A stretch of DNA of 64,000 nt from Favolaschia claudopus (GCA_037176885.1 JAWWNJ010000053.1:1240001-1304000), one strand, 5' to 3'; positions 42,440 through 53,363 are shown, counted from the stretch's first letter. Translations and numbers: made by a program. Notes: a model not told the origin generated them from the sequence alone.

Positions 42440-42910
42440 CAGTCGCATAGCTCATAATGCATAAGGCCCGTGGACCCCCAAACCCTATGCATTATGAGCA
42501 ATATGCATTTCTGCATAATGTCACACTAGGTGACATGCGTGACATTGTCACGAAAATACTATATATGGTAGTCCGGCGAACACCGAATCACTTGGAAGTT
42601 GCCGGGAGCCTGTCAAAATTAGCTGTAATAACCAGCAGATCAAGGAACTTGGCTAAATTTTGGGGTAAAAATGACACAGCTGTGTATTCAGGGTGCGGAA
42701 CATGTCTAAATTGGTCCTGAGAGCGGTAAAATTCACCAAATTGTACGATTTTTGCGATTTCAAAATGCATAAATGCACTCTTCACCCTATGCAATAGGCA
42801 TTATGAGGATAATGCATAAAATCCCAGCCTACCAAGTCGGTGGACACCAAAAGTCGATGCATAATGAGGTTTATGCATTTTGACCTCATGCATTATGAGA
42901 TATCCGACTG
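42440..42910. mobile_element. 471-bp MITE, CAGTCG ends, rich in GCATAATGAG
   Basis: CAGTCGCATAGCTCATAATG and its near-inverse CATTATGAGATATCCGACTG lie between TA dinucleotides (42438-42439, 42911-42912). The word CTCATAATGCAT recurs inside on both strands. Confidence 0.85.
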
Positions 42911-43183
42911 TACTGTTTGGTTACACTAGGGGCATTCAAAGTAGAATTGCGCTTTCAAGCTTACAGTGCTTTCGACGCTTTCGCGCTTACGCGGCTGAAG
43001 CGGCACCATCTGTCAAACACGGCTGGCTTTAAGCAATTTTTGAGCGAATATGAAGTTAGTTTCTATAAACTTAGACTATCTGCCTTCTGTGTACCCAAAT
43101 ATATAGAACTTTGTAAGAACTTTGGATGGTTCGGCGGTTGCCGCAAAGTCAGCAGAGCGGCTTGAAACGTGTAGAACACTGTA

Positions 43184-43635
43184 TGGTGCACATCGCATAA
43201 ACACCACCAAACAGGGACAAAATTTATTGCACCACATCAGAGCCTTCCCACGCCTGATCCTCTGGCCAAAACACTCCGATTAGATAGTAGACTAAACCCT
43301 CTAGAGGGATTTCTCATCCGCTCAAAACTCACAATAAATATATTTTTCACGGCACGGATTTGAGACATCACTGATACAATCAATCAATCACTCACGTGTG
43401 CTTACGACACATATCCTTATTGGGTAGCCATAAGTCCGGACGCCGAGTTACATGCTCCCAAAGTCGTTGGAAAGCTATTGGCTGCAACTTATGTCCTTCT
43501 CCTAGCGTGCCTCCATGAGATTTCAATACAGAAAATGCAATATAAAATTTGGTTTTTTGTTCTTGGGCGATTTGAGACATCAATGATGGCATCAGTGATG
43601 GGACCTATTTGGTGGTGTTTATGCAATGTGCACCA
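43184..43635. mobile_element. 452-bp MITE, TGGTGCACAT ends
   Basis: TGGTGCACATCGCATAAACA continuing CCACCAAA at the left pairs with the right end; TA flanks both sides (43182-43183, 43636-43637). Inner words GATTTGAGACATCA are shared with the palindrome at 47623 and the repeats at 50077. Confidence 0.85.
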
Positions 43636-44732
43636 TAGATTATGTATTCCTTTAGTTTAGTACAGGTGGTTACATCTTGTTATAACGCTATAAGGCAGTA
43701 AGTACTTCTCCGGCCCGCACCCCCTTGGAATCGCAGCACTAGTAGAGATGTCAAGATTGCGGCCCTGAATTCGTATGAAAAAGGCCATCTCCCGCTGAAG
43801 TCTATCCTTGCCTGTGTCGGCTTCTTGCGCAGCACATTCTTCCGCGTCCTCAAACTCTGGAAAACCACGAGAGATGTCGAACGCCCCCAAAAGCGCCCTG
43901 ATTGCCCTCGTTTTCTAGATGTCCAATATCTCATCACCCTCGTACAAAATAGTCTAGAATTAACCGCCCCACGAGGGTCCACTTATTATATAATCATCAC
44001 GTTTGGAAATATGTTCTTACGCCCTCTTCAGGCCCATTCTGCTGAATCCTGCTGCACATCCGCTGAAGCTGAGGCTTTGAATACAGTTTATGTAGGCTAG
44101 AAGCAGTCCCCGGGCACCAGAATAATTTATTTCGGGCGGGAAGGTCGAAGAAACCACCAAAATGTGAGGATCCCTCTTCTGTTCACGGTCAACAGAAGAC
44201 GGGCCCGCTGGCATACAACGCGTCGAGGAAGAAGATCAACAAACCGGGCGCGTTGGTAGCTGTTTGGTTTGCATCAGCGGAGTTTGATTTTGTCACGCTT
44301 GACGCGTTTCTCCTCCAGCGCGCAACAACGACGCAACGGTAAAAATTTCCGAGCACGCAGAGCATGCCTAGCATGCATTTCAACTCTGCTCCCCTTTTCC
44401 CGGGGTTTTTCTCTTGAGATTTGAGGCCGGAATAGGGTGATACTATCCAGCATCACTGACTTTGATGCACCGGTAAGTCTTTCTTAATACCTTCCTCTCG
44501 TCCTTTCCCTTAGTTTTTTCATATGTGCGTAGCTAAGATGTACACGAATGAATGCCGGAAGTTTCCGGGGGCAAGAAATAAAAGGGAACAGAGAGAAATC
44601 GAAAATCCAGACCCATTGTGCAAATCCAGCCCTATTTGGCAGGATAGTAAATAAAAAAAGACCGAACTGTGGCCATGTACTTCTCTGAGGTCAACATGGT
44701 CCCAGTAAAATATGGTTTCACTGACAACATGT
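43636..44732. other. No gene recognised
   Basis: A minus-strand frame (43657-43890) reads like protein (GFPEFEDAEECAAQEADTGK) but has no ATG or domain. A stretch at 44560-44660 is a diverged repeat of 42110-42210 (shared ATCGAAAATCCAGACC). Confidence 0.35.
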
Positions 44733-46544
44733 CTAGAGATACAGGTAATAAAAGAAGCCAAAGCCAAGCAGGGAGATCACTAAGAAGGACATCAACGCAA
44801 TAAGAGTATCACACCAGGTTGCCGCCGGTTCTTCAGGTTTCTCTGCTGGGGCTGAGAAGTCGAAAAGAAATATGCTCGTTTAAGAGCACTTACCGGCATC
44901 CAGATCAAGAGCTTTGGCAACCTGAAGAAGCTCCGTGCAAGATGTCCCGGGACACTGGTGGTCCAACGACGCATGATCAAAGTCGATTATCACAGGTCCA
45001 GAGGGCGATTTTGTGACGTTCCTCGGTTCGAGGTCGTTGTGTTGAACACCAGTCTTGTGGAGACGCACAAGCCGGCAAAAAAGCTTGAGCCTGCGGCAGC
45101 TTATTAGCTCGCTCGAAGATGTCGGGTAAAAAAACCATACTTGTCCGCAGGGTTGAGCTCGTTGAAAGCTGTCAAAGCTTTTCCTGTATAGCTGAGGATG
45201 AGGACCACGTTCTTCCGATCCCCGGTAGAGAACATGCCAGCAACTTTTGGAATGACAGTGCCTTGTAAGGAACGCAAAGCCGCATAGGCATTATGTTCAC
45301 GGACAAGGCGCTGTGCCGCAGACGGTTCATGTGCAGCTTTCGCAACAACGATGCCACTCCCGACAAACAGAAAGATCAGATGACCGTACGCAATGGTAAC
45401 GTCATTGCTGTTTGACTTGACGTCTCCGTCGAAGCGAACCCATGGCAATTTGAAGAGTGGGGTTTTCGACATAGAGAGAAGCTTGGCTCTACCTATTCCT
45501 CCGCCGCGAAATATGGCTTCACAGGGCTGGAAAACTGAGATTGGGAGTGCGGGGAGTGTAACCGGCATCACTGTGGTTACTACAGTGGACTGCGGACGGG
45601 GGTATTTGCAGCCTGCACCGATGGCAGCTTGGGTGTAGAAGAGCACTAGGGTCACCAGATCTGAAGCTTGGTCCGGCGATTGATGAATCGAGTATACCGG
45701 GCTCATCTCGAGCTGCAATGCACTCGTCAGCCGCACCATTGCATATTGTTCCTGCGAGCATATAATCGCATGGCCGGTGTGAGAGTTGATCATCTCGTTA
45801 ATAACCTGCAAAGCGGGAAAGTACTACACGGTAGGGCGGAGAAGTGTGCCTTACTTGTGAGATAATGGCGCTGCCTCGACCCTCCAGGGTCTCAACGGAT
45901 TCGTTGGATAGGAATTGGTAACCAGATTCGGCTTGTGCTTTGTCGAAGAGAAAGTCGAGAACGGATATCTGGCCAATAACTAGCACGCGATGACGTTTGA
46001 ACTCGTGCGGAGTGCAGTGGGAATTCTGCGAGCCCGCCGTCCATTTATGCATGCAATCAGCAGCACCGCCGCCAGCCGTCTTGCCGACCCTAACGATTGT
46101 ACTGTAGCCATTTTGGGGGACGGGAAGTGATGCCTTGTGATAGAGCTCATCGCGAACAGCGTTCACAGCGCAGACGGCACGATAAAATACTGCCCACATC
46201 ACCCAGTCGTAGTATGTGGTTTCGTGGTCGGCGGTTGCGTCAAAATGAGGAGGCTGTATGGTGTAGTCCCACATGAAGGCGTCGCTGCTGGTGATACGGG
46301 GACTGGTTCGGGTAACGACGTCCAGAACAAAGGACAGGTCCAATGTGACAGAGCCGAGGACGTGCTGGAGGGATGAAGGATCGAAGACGGTGAGCGTGCG
46401 GGTGGAGCGGGTTAACGGCTGATGCACGCCAAGAGTGGCGCTCTGCACACCATCCTCAGGAGGAGGGTAACGCAGTTCCCCGAAAAAGTCAAGAAACGAC
46501 TTGACTGCAGACGCAGTCCACATGTCCGACGATGTCCGGACCAT
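44733..46544 (-). CDS. Protein-kinase-like protein with C-terminal membrane anchor, four exons
   Basis: Exons 46544-45855, 45805-45141, 45090-44894 and 44851-44733 join in frame to 556 residues; introns (49, 50 and 42 bases) have GT...AG borders. The first 350 residues belong to a domain I cannot name. The kinase-like part starts with a Gly loop and Lys (FVGSGIVVAKA), continues with SAAQRLVREHNAYAAL, and has the catalytic loop LHKTGVQHNDLEPRNV and metal-binding VIIDFDHAS, where DFD stands for DFG. HND and DFD are used in the aminoglycoside-phosphotransferase-like branch common in Agaricomycetes. The last exon adds a short linker and a hydrophobic run (LIALMSFLVISLLGFGFF) ending four residues before the stop, as in tail-anchored proteins. 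Substrate unknown. Confidence 0.78.
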
Positions 46545-46615
46545 GAAAAGAGGATGAAAGTTCGGAAAGGCACGTGACTGTCACGTATTTCCCCATGTTT
46601 GTTTTTAAAATTTAA

Positions 46616-46813
46616 ACAAGCTTTAGCTCCCTGCCTCCGGCACGGCCGACTCGCTGCGCTCGCCGGCCTTCCTCCGTTCGGTCACACAGCTTGTTGGGGA
46701 AACCCCGCTGCGCTCGCTCCGCTCGCGACGTCTAGTACGATCTCAACATCTCGACATTGACCCCGTGATTTTCTGTCAAAGGTCACGCGACTGATGGCCT
46801 GGCCCTCTTTTCA
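46616..46813 (+). repeat. GC-rich hairpin repeat, copy 2 (diverged)
   Basis: ACAAGCTTTAGCTCCCTGCC, then GCTCGCTGCGCTCGC and a distinct middle, ending GTCACGCGACTGATGGCCTG as in copy 1. Confidence 0.65.
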
Positions 46814-46821
46814 AGTACACC

Positions 46822-47460
46822 AGGACCACTGACAATCACCTTTGATGCCTGCCCCGAAAAATCTTGAAATTGGGACATCTTATCCGGACCCCAAATGGGG
46901 AAGATCTTATCAAACCGAACCAGGCCTTCCAAGAGGTCGATGTTTTATCCGGACGGTGAACCAGGCCTCAAAAAATCGGCTAAAATCGCAAAAATTCCTA
47001 ATTTATCTCTTGACGCGTCTAGGTGGCCCCTCAACCTCTTTTGAGCGATGTGAAAGCTTGTCATGTAGTTTGAATGCTGTTCTTCGCTTGTTGAGGTGCG
47101 CTTGCCGAATTTCGCGGGCCTTGATTCCCGAAAGATCCCGAAATAGGTAGAAAATGTTGAGAAAATGCGTCTTCAGTCAGGAATTCGTCAGATTGTACTT
47201 GATTGACCTCTAAATTGCCCCAATTTGGAGTGAATCAGTGGTGGAACTCGTGTCCGAGGAGTCTCGGGTGTTTTTTATCCGAATCTGAACCAGGCTTGAC
47301 TCCCAGCGTCCATGATTTATCCGAATTGTTGGGCAGGGGTGGGGTCGCCGATGGTCGATTTCTTATCCGAATCCGGGCAGGGTGGGCACAATTTTTGGGC
47401 ATGTTTTATCCGAATCGAAAATTTCGCGGGCAGGCATCAAAGGTGATTGTCAGTGGTCCT
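46822..47460. mobile_element. 639-bp hAT-like MITE with perfect 33-bp ends and 8-bp duplication
   Basis: AGGACCACTGACAATCACCT, continuing TTGATGCCTGCCC, is exactly mirrored at the right end. AGTACACC flanks both sides (46814-46821 and 47461-47468). The 8-bp duplication indicates a hAT-type enzyme. The perfect ends suggest a recent insertion, here between two GC-rich repeats. Confidence 0.9.
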
Positions 47461-47468
47461 AGTACACC

Positions 47469-47622
47469 GCGCCTTCGGCAGGGCCGGCTCGCTGCGCTCG
47501 CGTCCCTACCTATGGCTGGTGCACAGCTTGTCGGGGCTCCGCCCCAAGCCCCGCGGGTTTTTTTCTTGCTGGATTGCGTGCCCTCGGCGCCGCACTACCG
47601 CTCGCTGCACTCGCGGTGCGCG
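47469..47622 (+). repeat. GC-rich hairpin repeat, copy 3
   Basis: GCGCCTTCGGCAGGGCCGGC ... GGGGCTCCGCCCCAAGCCCC ... CTCGCGGTGCGCG. Very close to copy 4 at 57041. Confidence 0.7.
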
Positions 47623-48041
47623 GGCCGATTTGAGACATCAGTGATGCAATCAATCAATCAGTCATGTGAGCTTACGGAACATGCCTGATTTAGGTCACCA
47701 CTGATCTATTTTATATGCTCTCAGAGACCTCTGTGACCTCGCTGCTATGGTGCGCTCGGCCTAAACACCACCAAATAGGTCCCATCATTGATGGGATCAT
47801 TGATGTCTCAAATCGACCGAAGGAAAAAATTTAAATTTAAATTGTATTTTTTTGCTGCACAATTGGGGCCAGGCAGAGTTAAAACATACCAGGAAACCTC
47901 AATTGGTGTAGCAGCGAGGTCACAGAGGTCTCTGAGAGCATATAAAATGAGGGAGTAGATCAGTGGTGACCTAAATTAGGCATGTTCCGTAAGCTCACAT
48001 GACTGATTGATTGATTGCATCACTGATGTCTCAAATCGGCC
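47623..48041. repeat. Large palindrome with about 125-bp arms and a 161-bp insert at its centre
   Basis: GGCCGATTTGAGACATCAGT onward (47623-47747) pairs with 47909-48041 at more than 90% identity. The centre is GACCTCGCTGCTA/TAGCAGCGAGGTC. A 161-bp unit (47748-47908) stands between the two TA dinucleotides. Related inner sequence is found in the MITE at 43184. Confidence 0.8.
47748..47908 (+). repeat. 161-bp TA-flanked unit, copy 1
   Basis: TGGTGCGCTCGGCCTAAACA ... CCTCAATTGGTG. It is flanked by TA on both sides. An identical copy in the other direction lies at 50077-50237, also flanked by TA. The unit has no inverted ends of its own. Confidence 0.75.
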
Positions 48042-48126
48042 CCGCGGAAAAAGTATTTATTGTGAGTTTTGAGCGGATGAAGAATCCCTCTTGAGGGATT
48101 GTACTACTATCTAATCGGAGTGTTTT

Positions 48127-48508
48127 TGTAATAGAAAAGGCGAGTTTTCCTATTGTTGTGGAGTTCACTAAACCCGTTTGACAGATCCAGTACGATGCGT
48201 GAGTCCAAGTGGTCCGACAGCGCGAAGCGTGAGGGTTGGACAGGTGGTCCAGGCGGCCGGCAGTGCAAGACGTGGCGGCGGCGGGACCGAGACTAAAGCA
48301 GTAAAGCAGTAGAATGGGCGCAGCGTGCGAGAGGTGTGTAGATGGGAGAAGTGAAGTATATTCCATCTGTATGCCTGCTTATATACATGATTCGTAACCA
48401 TAGGAGCATCACCAATGTATCATAACCAAGAGACAAGAGGAATGAAATAGTAAATGAAACCAAGGAAACTCACGATCGTTGAGTATTCCCAAAATGGTCT
48501 AATATCCA
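48127..48508 (-). repeat. 3' LTR of the 48.1-kb element (minus orientation)
   Basis: TGTAATAGAAAAGGCGAG ... GGTCTAATATCCA as read on the plus strand; one or two differences to the other LTR. Confidence 0.8.
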
Positions 48509-48685
48509 TGACATATCCCCCCCACTCAACGATTGTGAAGTTACTCGAGATTTCGGAGGGAGTGTCGGTTGATAGATGAGCGATATTAGTCGTGAAAGGC
48601 AGGGTTGAATGGAATCCACATTGTCAATGAAGGAATGAGTGCAGGGAAATCGACGTGGAAAATGAGATGTTGAGAATAAGATGAA

Positions 48686-49531
48686 TCAACATAGACGATG
48701 GAGGTTGTACTTGTACTCCAGGTCAAGTGTAAATTTGTCGGGACCCTTCCGCGGATTAAACCGCCACGAAAGACGGCGCGAACCCGCAACGGCCATCACA
48801 GATGGTGCAACGAGGCGGGGTCGATGCCGAAAGACGCGAATTGAGCGCGACAAGCCACGGGGTATAGATGTTGCCAACGGCGGCGGCGAAAGTTCAGCAG
48901 TAACAACCGATGATAATGATACATCAGTGTCTTCGAGTGAAATTGACTCGAGCTGAACCTGCGCCGGGAGATGCTGCGTGGAGGAATCGAGTGCCGGTGC
49001 AGCCATTTCGAATGGTAGCTCCAAGGAAACAGAGTGCACAGACAATGGGGGCATTGAGATGCCTGAAGCATCCCTGCCAGGACTACGGACGGATATCTGA
49101 GACGTTCGGGAAGCGCGGAATTGCCTCGCCGTGTTCAGGATACCACGAGCGAAGTCCGGGTGCGAAATCCAGCTACCAAGCGCCAGAGGATCACCTGAAC
49201 CTCTCATTAATCGAGTGGATGTGAAGCGAGCCAACGGCGCTGAGCGATGCAGCAAAGGAGTTGACAGAGAGGGCCTCGCAGGGAGTGGCTGCTGAATCGA
49301 GGATACAGAGGACGCTTGGGGAAAGCGAGCAGCAGCCTGGAAGACATGCGAGGAGGAAGCTGCGGGAAGTGTCGATGAATGAAAACTTCTCGCGCTGGGA
49401 GATGAGGAAGTGGCTGGAGAGTCCGAAAAACGATGAAGCCGAACAGGCGTGATCGGCGGGATAAGACGGGGATCAGAGACAACCGGCTTGTCAATGATCA
49501 AGGGATGATCGTTCCGCAGTGACCCACTCAT
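48686..49531 (-). CDS. Unknown Ser/Pro-rich protein of the LTR element
   Basis: An ATG at 49531 opens a 281-codon frame (MSGSLRNDHPLIIDKPVVSD) lying fully between the LTRs and in their direction. It is rich in Ser, Pro, Arg and Ala with few folded segments, ending with a stretch RRLSWRFNPRKGPDKFTLDL. No zinc knuckle, protease or RT motif is visible. Its position equals that of gag, so a relic or fast-evolving gag is possible; chance cannot be excluded, since the G/C-rich antisense strand is also open. Confidence 0.4.
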   Translation of the reverse strand: MSGSLRNDHPLIIDKPVVSDPRLIPPITPVRLHRFSDSPATSSSPSARSFHSSTLPAASSSHVFQAAARFPQASSVSSIQQPLPARPSLSTPLLHRSAPLARFTSTRLMRGSGDPLALGSWISHPDFARGILNTARQFRASRTSQISVRSPGRDASGISMPPLSVHSVSLELPFEMAAPALDSSTQHLPAQVQLESISLEDTDVSLSSVVTAELSPPPLATSIPRGLSRSIRVFRHRPRLVAPSVMAVAGSRRLSWRFNPRKGPDKFTLDLEYKYNLHRLC

Positions 49532-49609
49532 GATGCCGAGAGGGGTCTCTGGGAATTAGGAGAAGATACTGGGAATTGCGAATGAACGAGCTCCCTGTGT
49601 GTCCACCAG

Positions 49610-49991
49610 TGTAATAGAAAAGGCGAGTTTTCCTATTGTTGTTGAGTTCACTAAACCCGTTTGACAGATCCAGTACGATGCGTGAGTCCAAGTGGTCCGA
49701 CAGCGCGAAGCGTGAGGGTTGGACAGGTGGTCCAGGCGGCCGGCAGTGCAAGACGTGGCGGCGGCGGGACCGAGACTAAAGCAGTAAAGCAGTAGAATGG
49801 GCGCAGCGTGCGAGAGGTGTGTAGATGGGAGAAGTGAAGTATATTCCATCTGTATGCCTGCTTATATACATGATTCGTAACCATAGGAGCATCACCAATG
49901 TATCATAACCAAGAGACAAGAGGAATGAAATAGTAAATGAAACCAAGGAAACTCACGATCGTTGAGTATTCCCAAAATGGTCTAATATCCG
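49610..49991 (-). repeat. 5' LTR of the 48.1-kb element (minus orientation)
   Basis: Same as 48127-48508 apart from GTTGTTGAG for GTTGTGGAG and the last base (G for A). Confidence 0.8.
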
Positions 49992-50045
49992 GCCAGAGGA
50001 TCAGTCGTGGGAAGGTTTTGATCAGGTGAAATAAATTTCGTTCTT

Positions 50046-50074
50046 GTTTGGTGGTGTTTAGGCCGAGCGCACCA
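50046..50074. repeat. Right end of the TGGTG-family MITE split by the LTR element
   Basis: TTTGGTGGTGTTTAGGCCGA followed by GCGCACCA, then TA. Together with 48042-48126 and 49992-50045 it restores the order seen in the MITE at 43184-43635 in inverse. Confidence 0.6.
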
Positions 50075-50076
50075 TA

Positions 50077-50237
50077 CACCAATTGAGGTTTCCTGGTATG
50101 TTTTAACTCTGCCTGGCCCCAATTGTGCAGCAAAAAAATACAATTTAAATTTAAATTTTTTCCTTCGGTCGATTTGAGACATCAATGATCCCATCAATGA
50201 TGGGACCTATTTGGTGGTGTTTAGGCCGAGCGCACCA
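50077..50237 (-). repeat. 161-bp TA-flanked unit, copy 2 (inverted)
   Basis: Exact reverse complement of 47748-47908 as far as can be read; TA at 50075-50076 and 50238-50239. Confidence 0.75.
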
Positions 50238-50264
50238 TACGATATAATCTGTATATAGTCTCGT

Positions 50265-51440
50265 TCATAGTTCAGTATCATTGTTGGAGTCCGTATCACT
50301 ACACACCGATTCATCTGACTGTTCCCCTGGAGTCGTATACCGCTCTTCTGTGTTACGTTCATATGTGCGATTCTTCTTCCATGTCTCTAGTATTGACCCG
50401 GAGACCATACTTTGAACTCCGTTGGCTATATAATCTTCCGACCTACTGTACCATTTCGACCGATTTTTCAGGTCACAGGTCACAGCCGGTTTCATTTGAT
50501 GTGTGCAAAAATCGCCTTAATTCAACGGGCATCTCGGACTGAGAAATTACATAAGTTTGATGAATCTTTGGTCGAAATGGTACAGTACCCTCCTTATCCA
50601 GCTGGCGACCCCTCCGATTCGAATGAACTCCGCGCAGTCGCTCCAAAAGCTTTTGAATATCTTGCTCTTTCTTTGGAGCCGTGTGTCGTTTACTGCGGGT
50701 GAGTGTATTGAAGGCCTGGTCAATGAAGTCTGTAGTTCGTCGGATCGTCGGGATTGCTGGATGCAGAACTTGCATGTACTTCCAGCCGCCGCTTGGCCCT
50801 TGCGGTTTGTATGTTACCTATATAAAGGTCTGGTCAGAGCCTCTGCCACAAATTAGAATTATTCTCGACCTTTATGTCTTTGATATTGTGCTCTTGTGCC
50901 TGGTCGAATGAGAGGAAACTTTCGGAACGGCCTGTAAAGGTCAAAAGCCAGCAATTTTGTCGAACAAAGTCGCTATACACAAAGTCAAGTTAGTGCAACT
51001 AAAATGAAAGTAAGTAAAACAAACACACGCAACGGCCGGGGGCCAATCCTTCTTCAACCCGTTGATAAGCTCTAATGTCTCGTAGGCAGAGTTATTATTA
51101 CCGCCGCCTATGAACCGTGCAAGAAATGTGGGAAGCAACGCCTCTAGAAGCCCAACATCACCGCGTTGAATTGCCCGCACCACTAAGAGTCAGATAAGGG
51201 AGAATATCACGCGCAAATTGAGTGTGTAGCTGCTGCCGTTCGTCACGCTCGGAAGCCATTGCCTGATGCAGCAGATGAGGCGCGCTCCCGGTATGCTTTT
51301 TCGGCCATGGCCTCAAGCTGCGCCGGAGTCAAAGAGGACAAGTCCTCAATCTTGTGGCCCGAGTCTTCTGCTGTTGTACGCCAGATCTCCCGAAAATGGG
51401 CTTCAGCAACGTTGATAGACCCGGTATTGGGCCAGGGCTG
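50265..51440 (-). pseudogene. DUF6589-type protein, 3' two-thirds with a frameshift
   Basis: Minus-strand exons give, in order, INVAEAHFREIW and TPAQLEAMAEKAYRER, then RQQLHTQFARDILPYLTLS, a frame jump near 51188, and AIQRGDVGLLEALLPTFLAR with FIGGGNNNSAYETLELINGL. After a 60-base intron come the DFVRQNCWL segment and FDQAQEHNIKDIK. After another intron come QVLHPAIPTIRRTTDFI and RSKRHTAPKKEQDIQKLL, and finally DYIANGVQSMVSG and a Ser/Asp-rich tail. I recognise this series as the DUF6589 family of basidiomycetes, whose members are multi-copy and of unknown function. The 5' part is missing; a Tc1 element begins 350 bases upstream. Confidence 0.7.
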
Positions 51441-51786
51441 AATTTATTCATTTTCAGTTCAAGTGCTATTGTATTAAAAGAGTAATACATTAAATACCAA
51501 GGGAATACGCTCGTATGAGGACTGGCGTTTGTCTGAGCGGCCAGTTAAAGGATTATACACTAGCGGGAGGTCTGGCACTGTCTACGACTGCGCTGGTATA
51601 GCGTGGAAGTTATAATCAGCCCAGAACAGACCTATCACGAAAGGTCTCTAACCATCCGGAATAGGATTGGGAGTCGCCCCGTGTTCCGACCAAAGGCACA
51701 ATGAGTGGGATATAACTTGGGACTTATAAAAACCTGCCGAAAGGCCAGATGGAGTGTTTCCTGGAGGCAAGAGGCTTTCACGAATA
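51441..51786. other. No gene recognised
   Basis: Short AT-rich interval between the DUF6589 remnant and the Tc1 element; nothing supported. Confidence 0.4.
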
Positions 51787-53363
51787 CACTGACTCGGAAA
51801 AAGTATGGGATCACCTGGTTTTCAAACTTTCGGCTTGAACTGCGGCGCGAGTGAGCAAATTTTGGGGGTGATATATAGTGCTTCGTATACCTCTAGGACT
51901 ACCCTTTCTCCATGTATTAACTCGACGTCCGATGTGCGCGCGTTGTCGTCAGAGAGCGTGATTATCGCGTACACGTGATCCAATACTTTTTCCGCATTTG
52001 GCAAGCCCAAGACTTTTCACTCTGAATCACCACAACGACGCGCTCGATTTACCCCAGACCTGTTGTAACTCATTCTTCACATCATGTTCAACACCACTGC
52101 CGTAAACAAGGCCGCCATAGACGCCCTTAAGAAGGCAGGCATCTCAAATAGAGATGTAGCCTAAAAAGAGAATGTTGCGCCCTCTACGGTCTCCCAAATC
52201 AATGCCCGCTATGGTCCAACACACGGCTTCGATGAGAAAGCACCTAGGCCGAGTCGCTCACGCCAAATGAGCGAGAGAAACATCCGTAGAGCCCTCCAAT
52301 TGCTCTCTTCTGGCAAAGCCAAGAATGCATCAGACCTGCAGCGGAAATATTTCCCGCATTTGCACGTCGATACGGTCCGGTCTGCGCTACGAGAGCGTGA
52401 ATTAGGGGTCTATGTATGCCAATCCAAGTCTCTGTTGAAGCCAGAGCACCGGAGGAAGCGAAAAGAGTGGGGGGAACTTCATTATTACCGGACTGCAGAG
52501 AATTGGCGGGCCGTTATATTTTCAGATGAGTCAAAATTCAACATCATTGGTTCGGGTGGCCGACAGTGGTGCTGAAGGGAACCAGGGAAGGCGTATGACT
52601 CCAGATATAGGTCCAACTCGGCGGCGGGAGTGTTATGGTCTGGGGCTGTCTCACCCGCCACGGTGTCGGTCAACTTCATCGGACCGAAGGGATCATGGAT
52701 CGCTTCGTTTACACTGACATCCTCTCGAAATCCCTCCTCAACATTCTGGACCAGCGTAATTTGGACCGCTCGACCATTTATTTCCAGCAAGACGGCGACT
52801 CAAAGCATAAATCCAAGCACGCGCAGGGGTGGCTTAATCTCGAGGGCTTTGATGTTCTTCCCTGGTGCCCGTACTCGCTCAATATGAGCATCATAGAGAA
52901 TCTTTGGGATCATTTGGAGCGTATGGTACGCGCTCGGGACTCTCTGCCGAAGAACCAGGATCACTTTGAAGGAGGAGTGGGAGAAAATAGATCAGACATA
53001 TACTGACAAGTTATACGGCAGTATGCCCAACAGGGTGCGCAAAGTGTTGAAAGAAAAGGGAGGCCCGACTCACTATTAATGTTCTGTGAGCTTTTCTTGT
53101 CCGTTTTCCCTCTCAAACTCATTTTCTGACTTGTATTTCCTAAAGCGGCAAAAAGCAGATATATAATTGGATCACCCATCACCAATAAATTCATTGCACA
53201 GCTCTCATTTTTGGACGCAGCCTCCCGATATCTTACAGGCACATACTACACATAGTGTACTCCATAATGAGTCACAAAAGCTACCAGTCTATCCCCGCGA
53301 TCTTGCGCAACACGAGCATCTTTCTCACAGATGCCGTGATCCCATACTTTTTCCCAGTCAGTG
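51787..53363 (+). mobile_element. Tc1-type transposon, decayed copy 1
   Basis: Ends CACTGACTCGGAAAAAGTAT and its near-inverse (ATACTTTTTCCCAGTCAGTG) with TA on both sides (51785-51786, 53364-53365). It contains a transposase with two stops and a frameshift. The left part is nearly identical to 63536-64000. Confidence 0.85.
52084..53079 (+). pseudogene. Tc1-type transposase, two stops and a frameshift
   Basis: The ATG at 52084 opens an N-terminal helix-turn-helix (AIDALKKAGISNRDVA) that hits a TAA at once, then continues VAPSTVSQINARYG. A second DNA-binding part follows (HLHVDTVRSALRERELGVYV) and the DDE domain: VIFSDESKFNIIG with the first Asp, a TGA in the GRQW-C region, a shift to the frame of GGGSVMVWGC, IYFQQDGDSKHKSKHAQGWL with the second Asp, and IIENLWDHLERM with the Glu. 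It ends GGPTHY at 53079. The order and spacing are those of Tc1 transposases of about 330 residues. The copy is inactive. Confidence 0.85.

Larger units (their letters stand above)
48127..49991 (-). mobile_element. Non-autonomous LTR retrotransposon with one unknown ORF
   Basis: Two nearly identical repeats of 382 bp (48127-48508 and 49610-49991) have the TG...CA form. Read on the minus strand, a TGG-type primer site (TGGTGGACACACAGG) follows the 5' LTR, and a purine run (GTGGGGGGGATATG) precedes the 3' LTR, which fixes the direction. Inside is one 281-codon frame but no RT or integrase. It splits a TGGTG-family MITE (GTGTTTT | GGCCAGAGG), and the two halves meet without a clear duplicated target. 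Confidence 0.8.
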
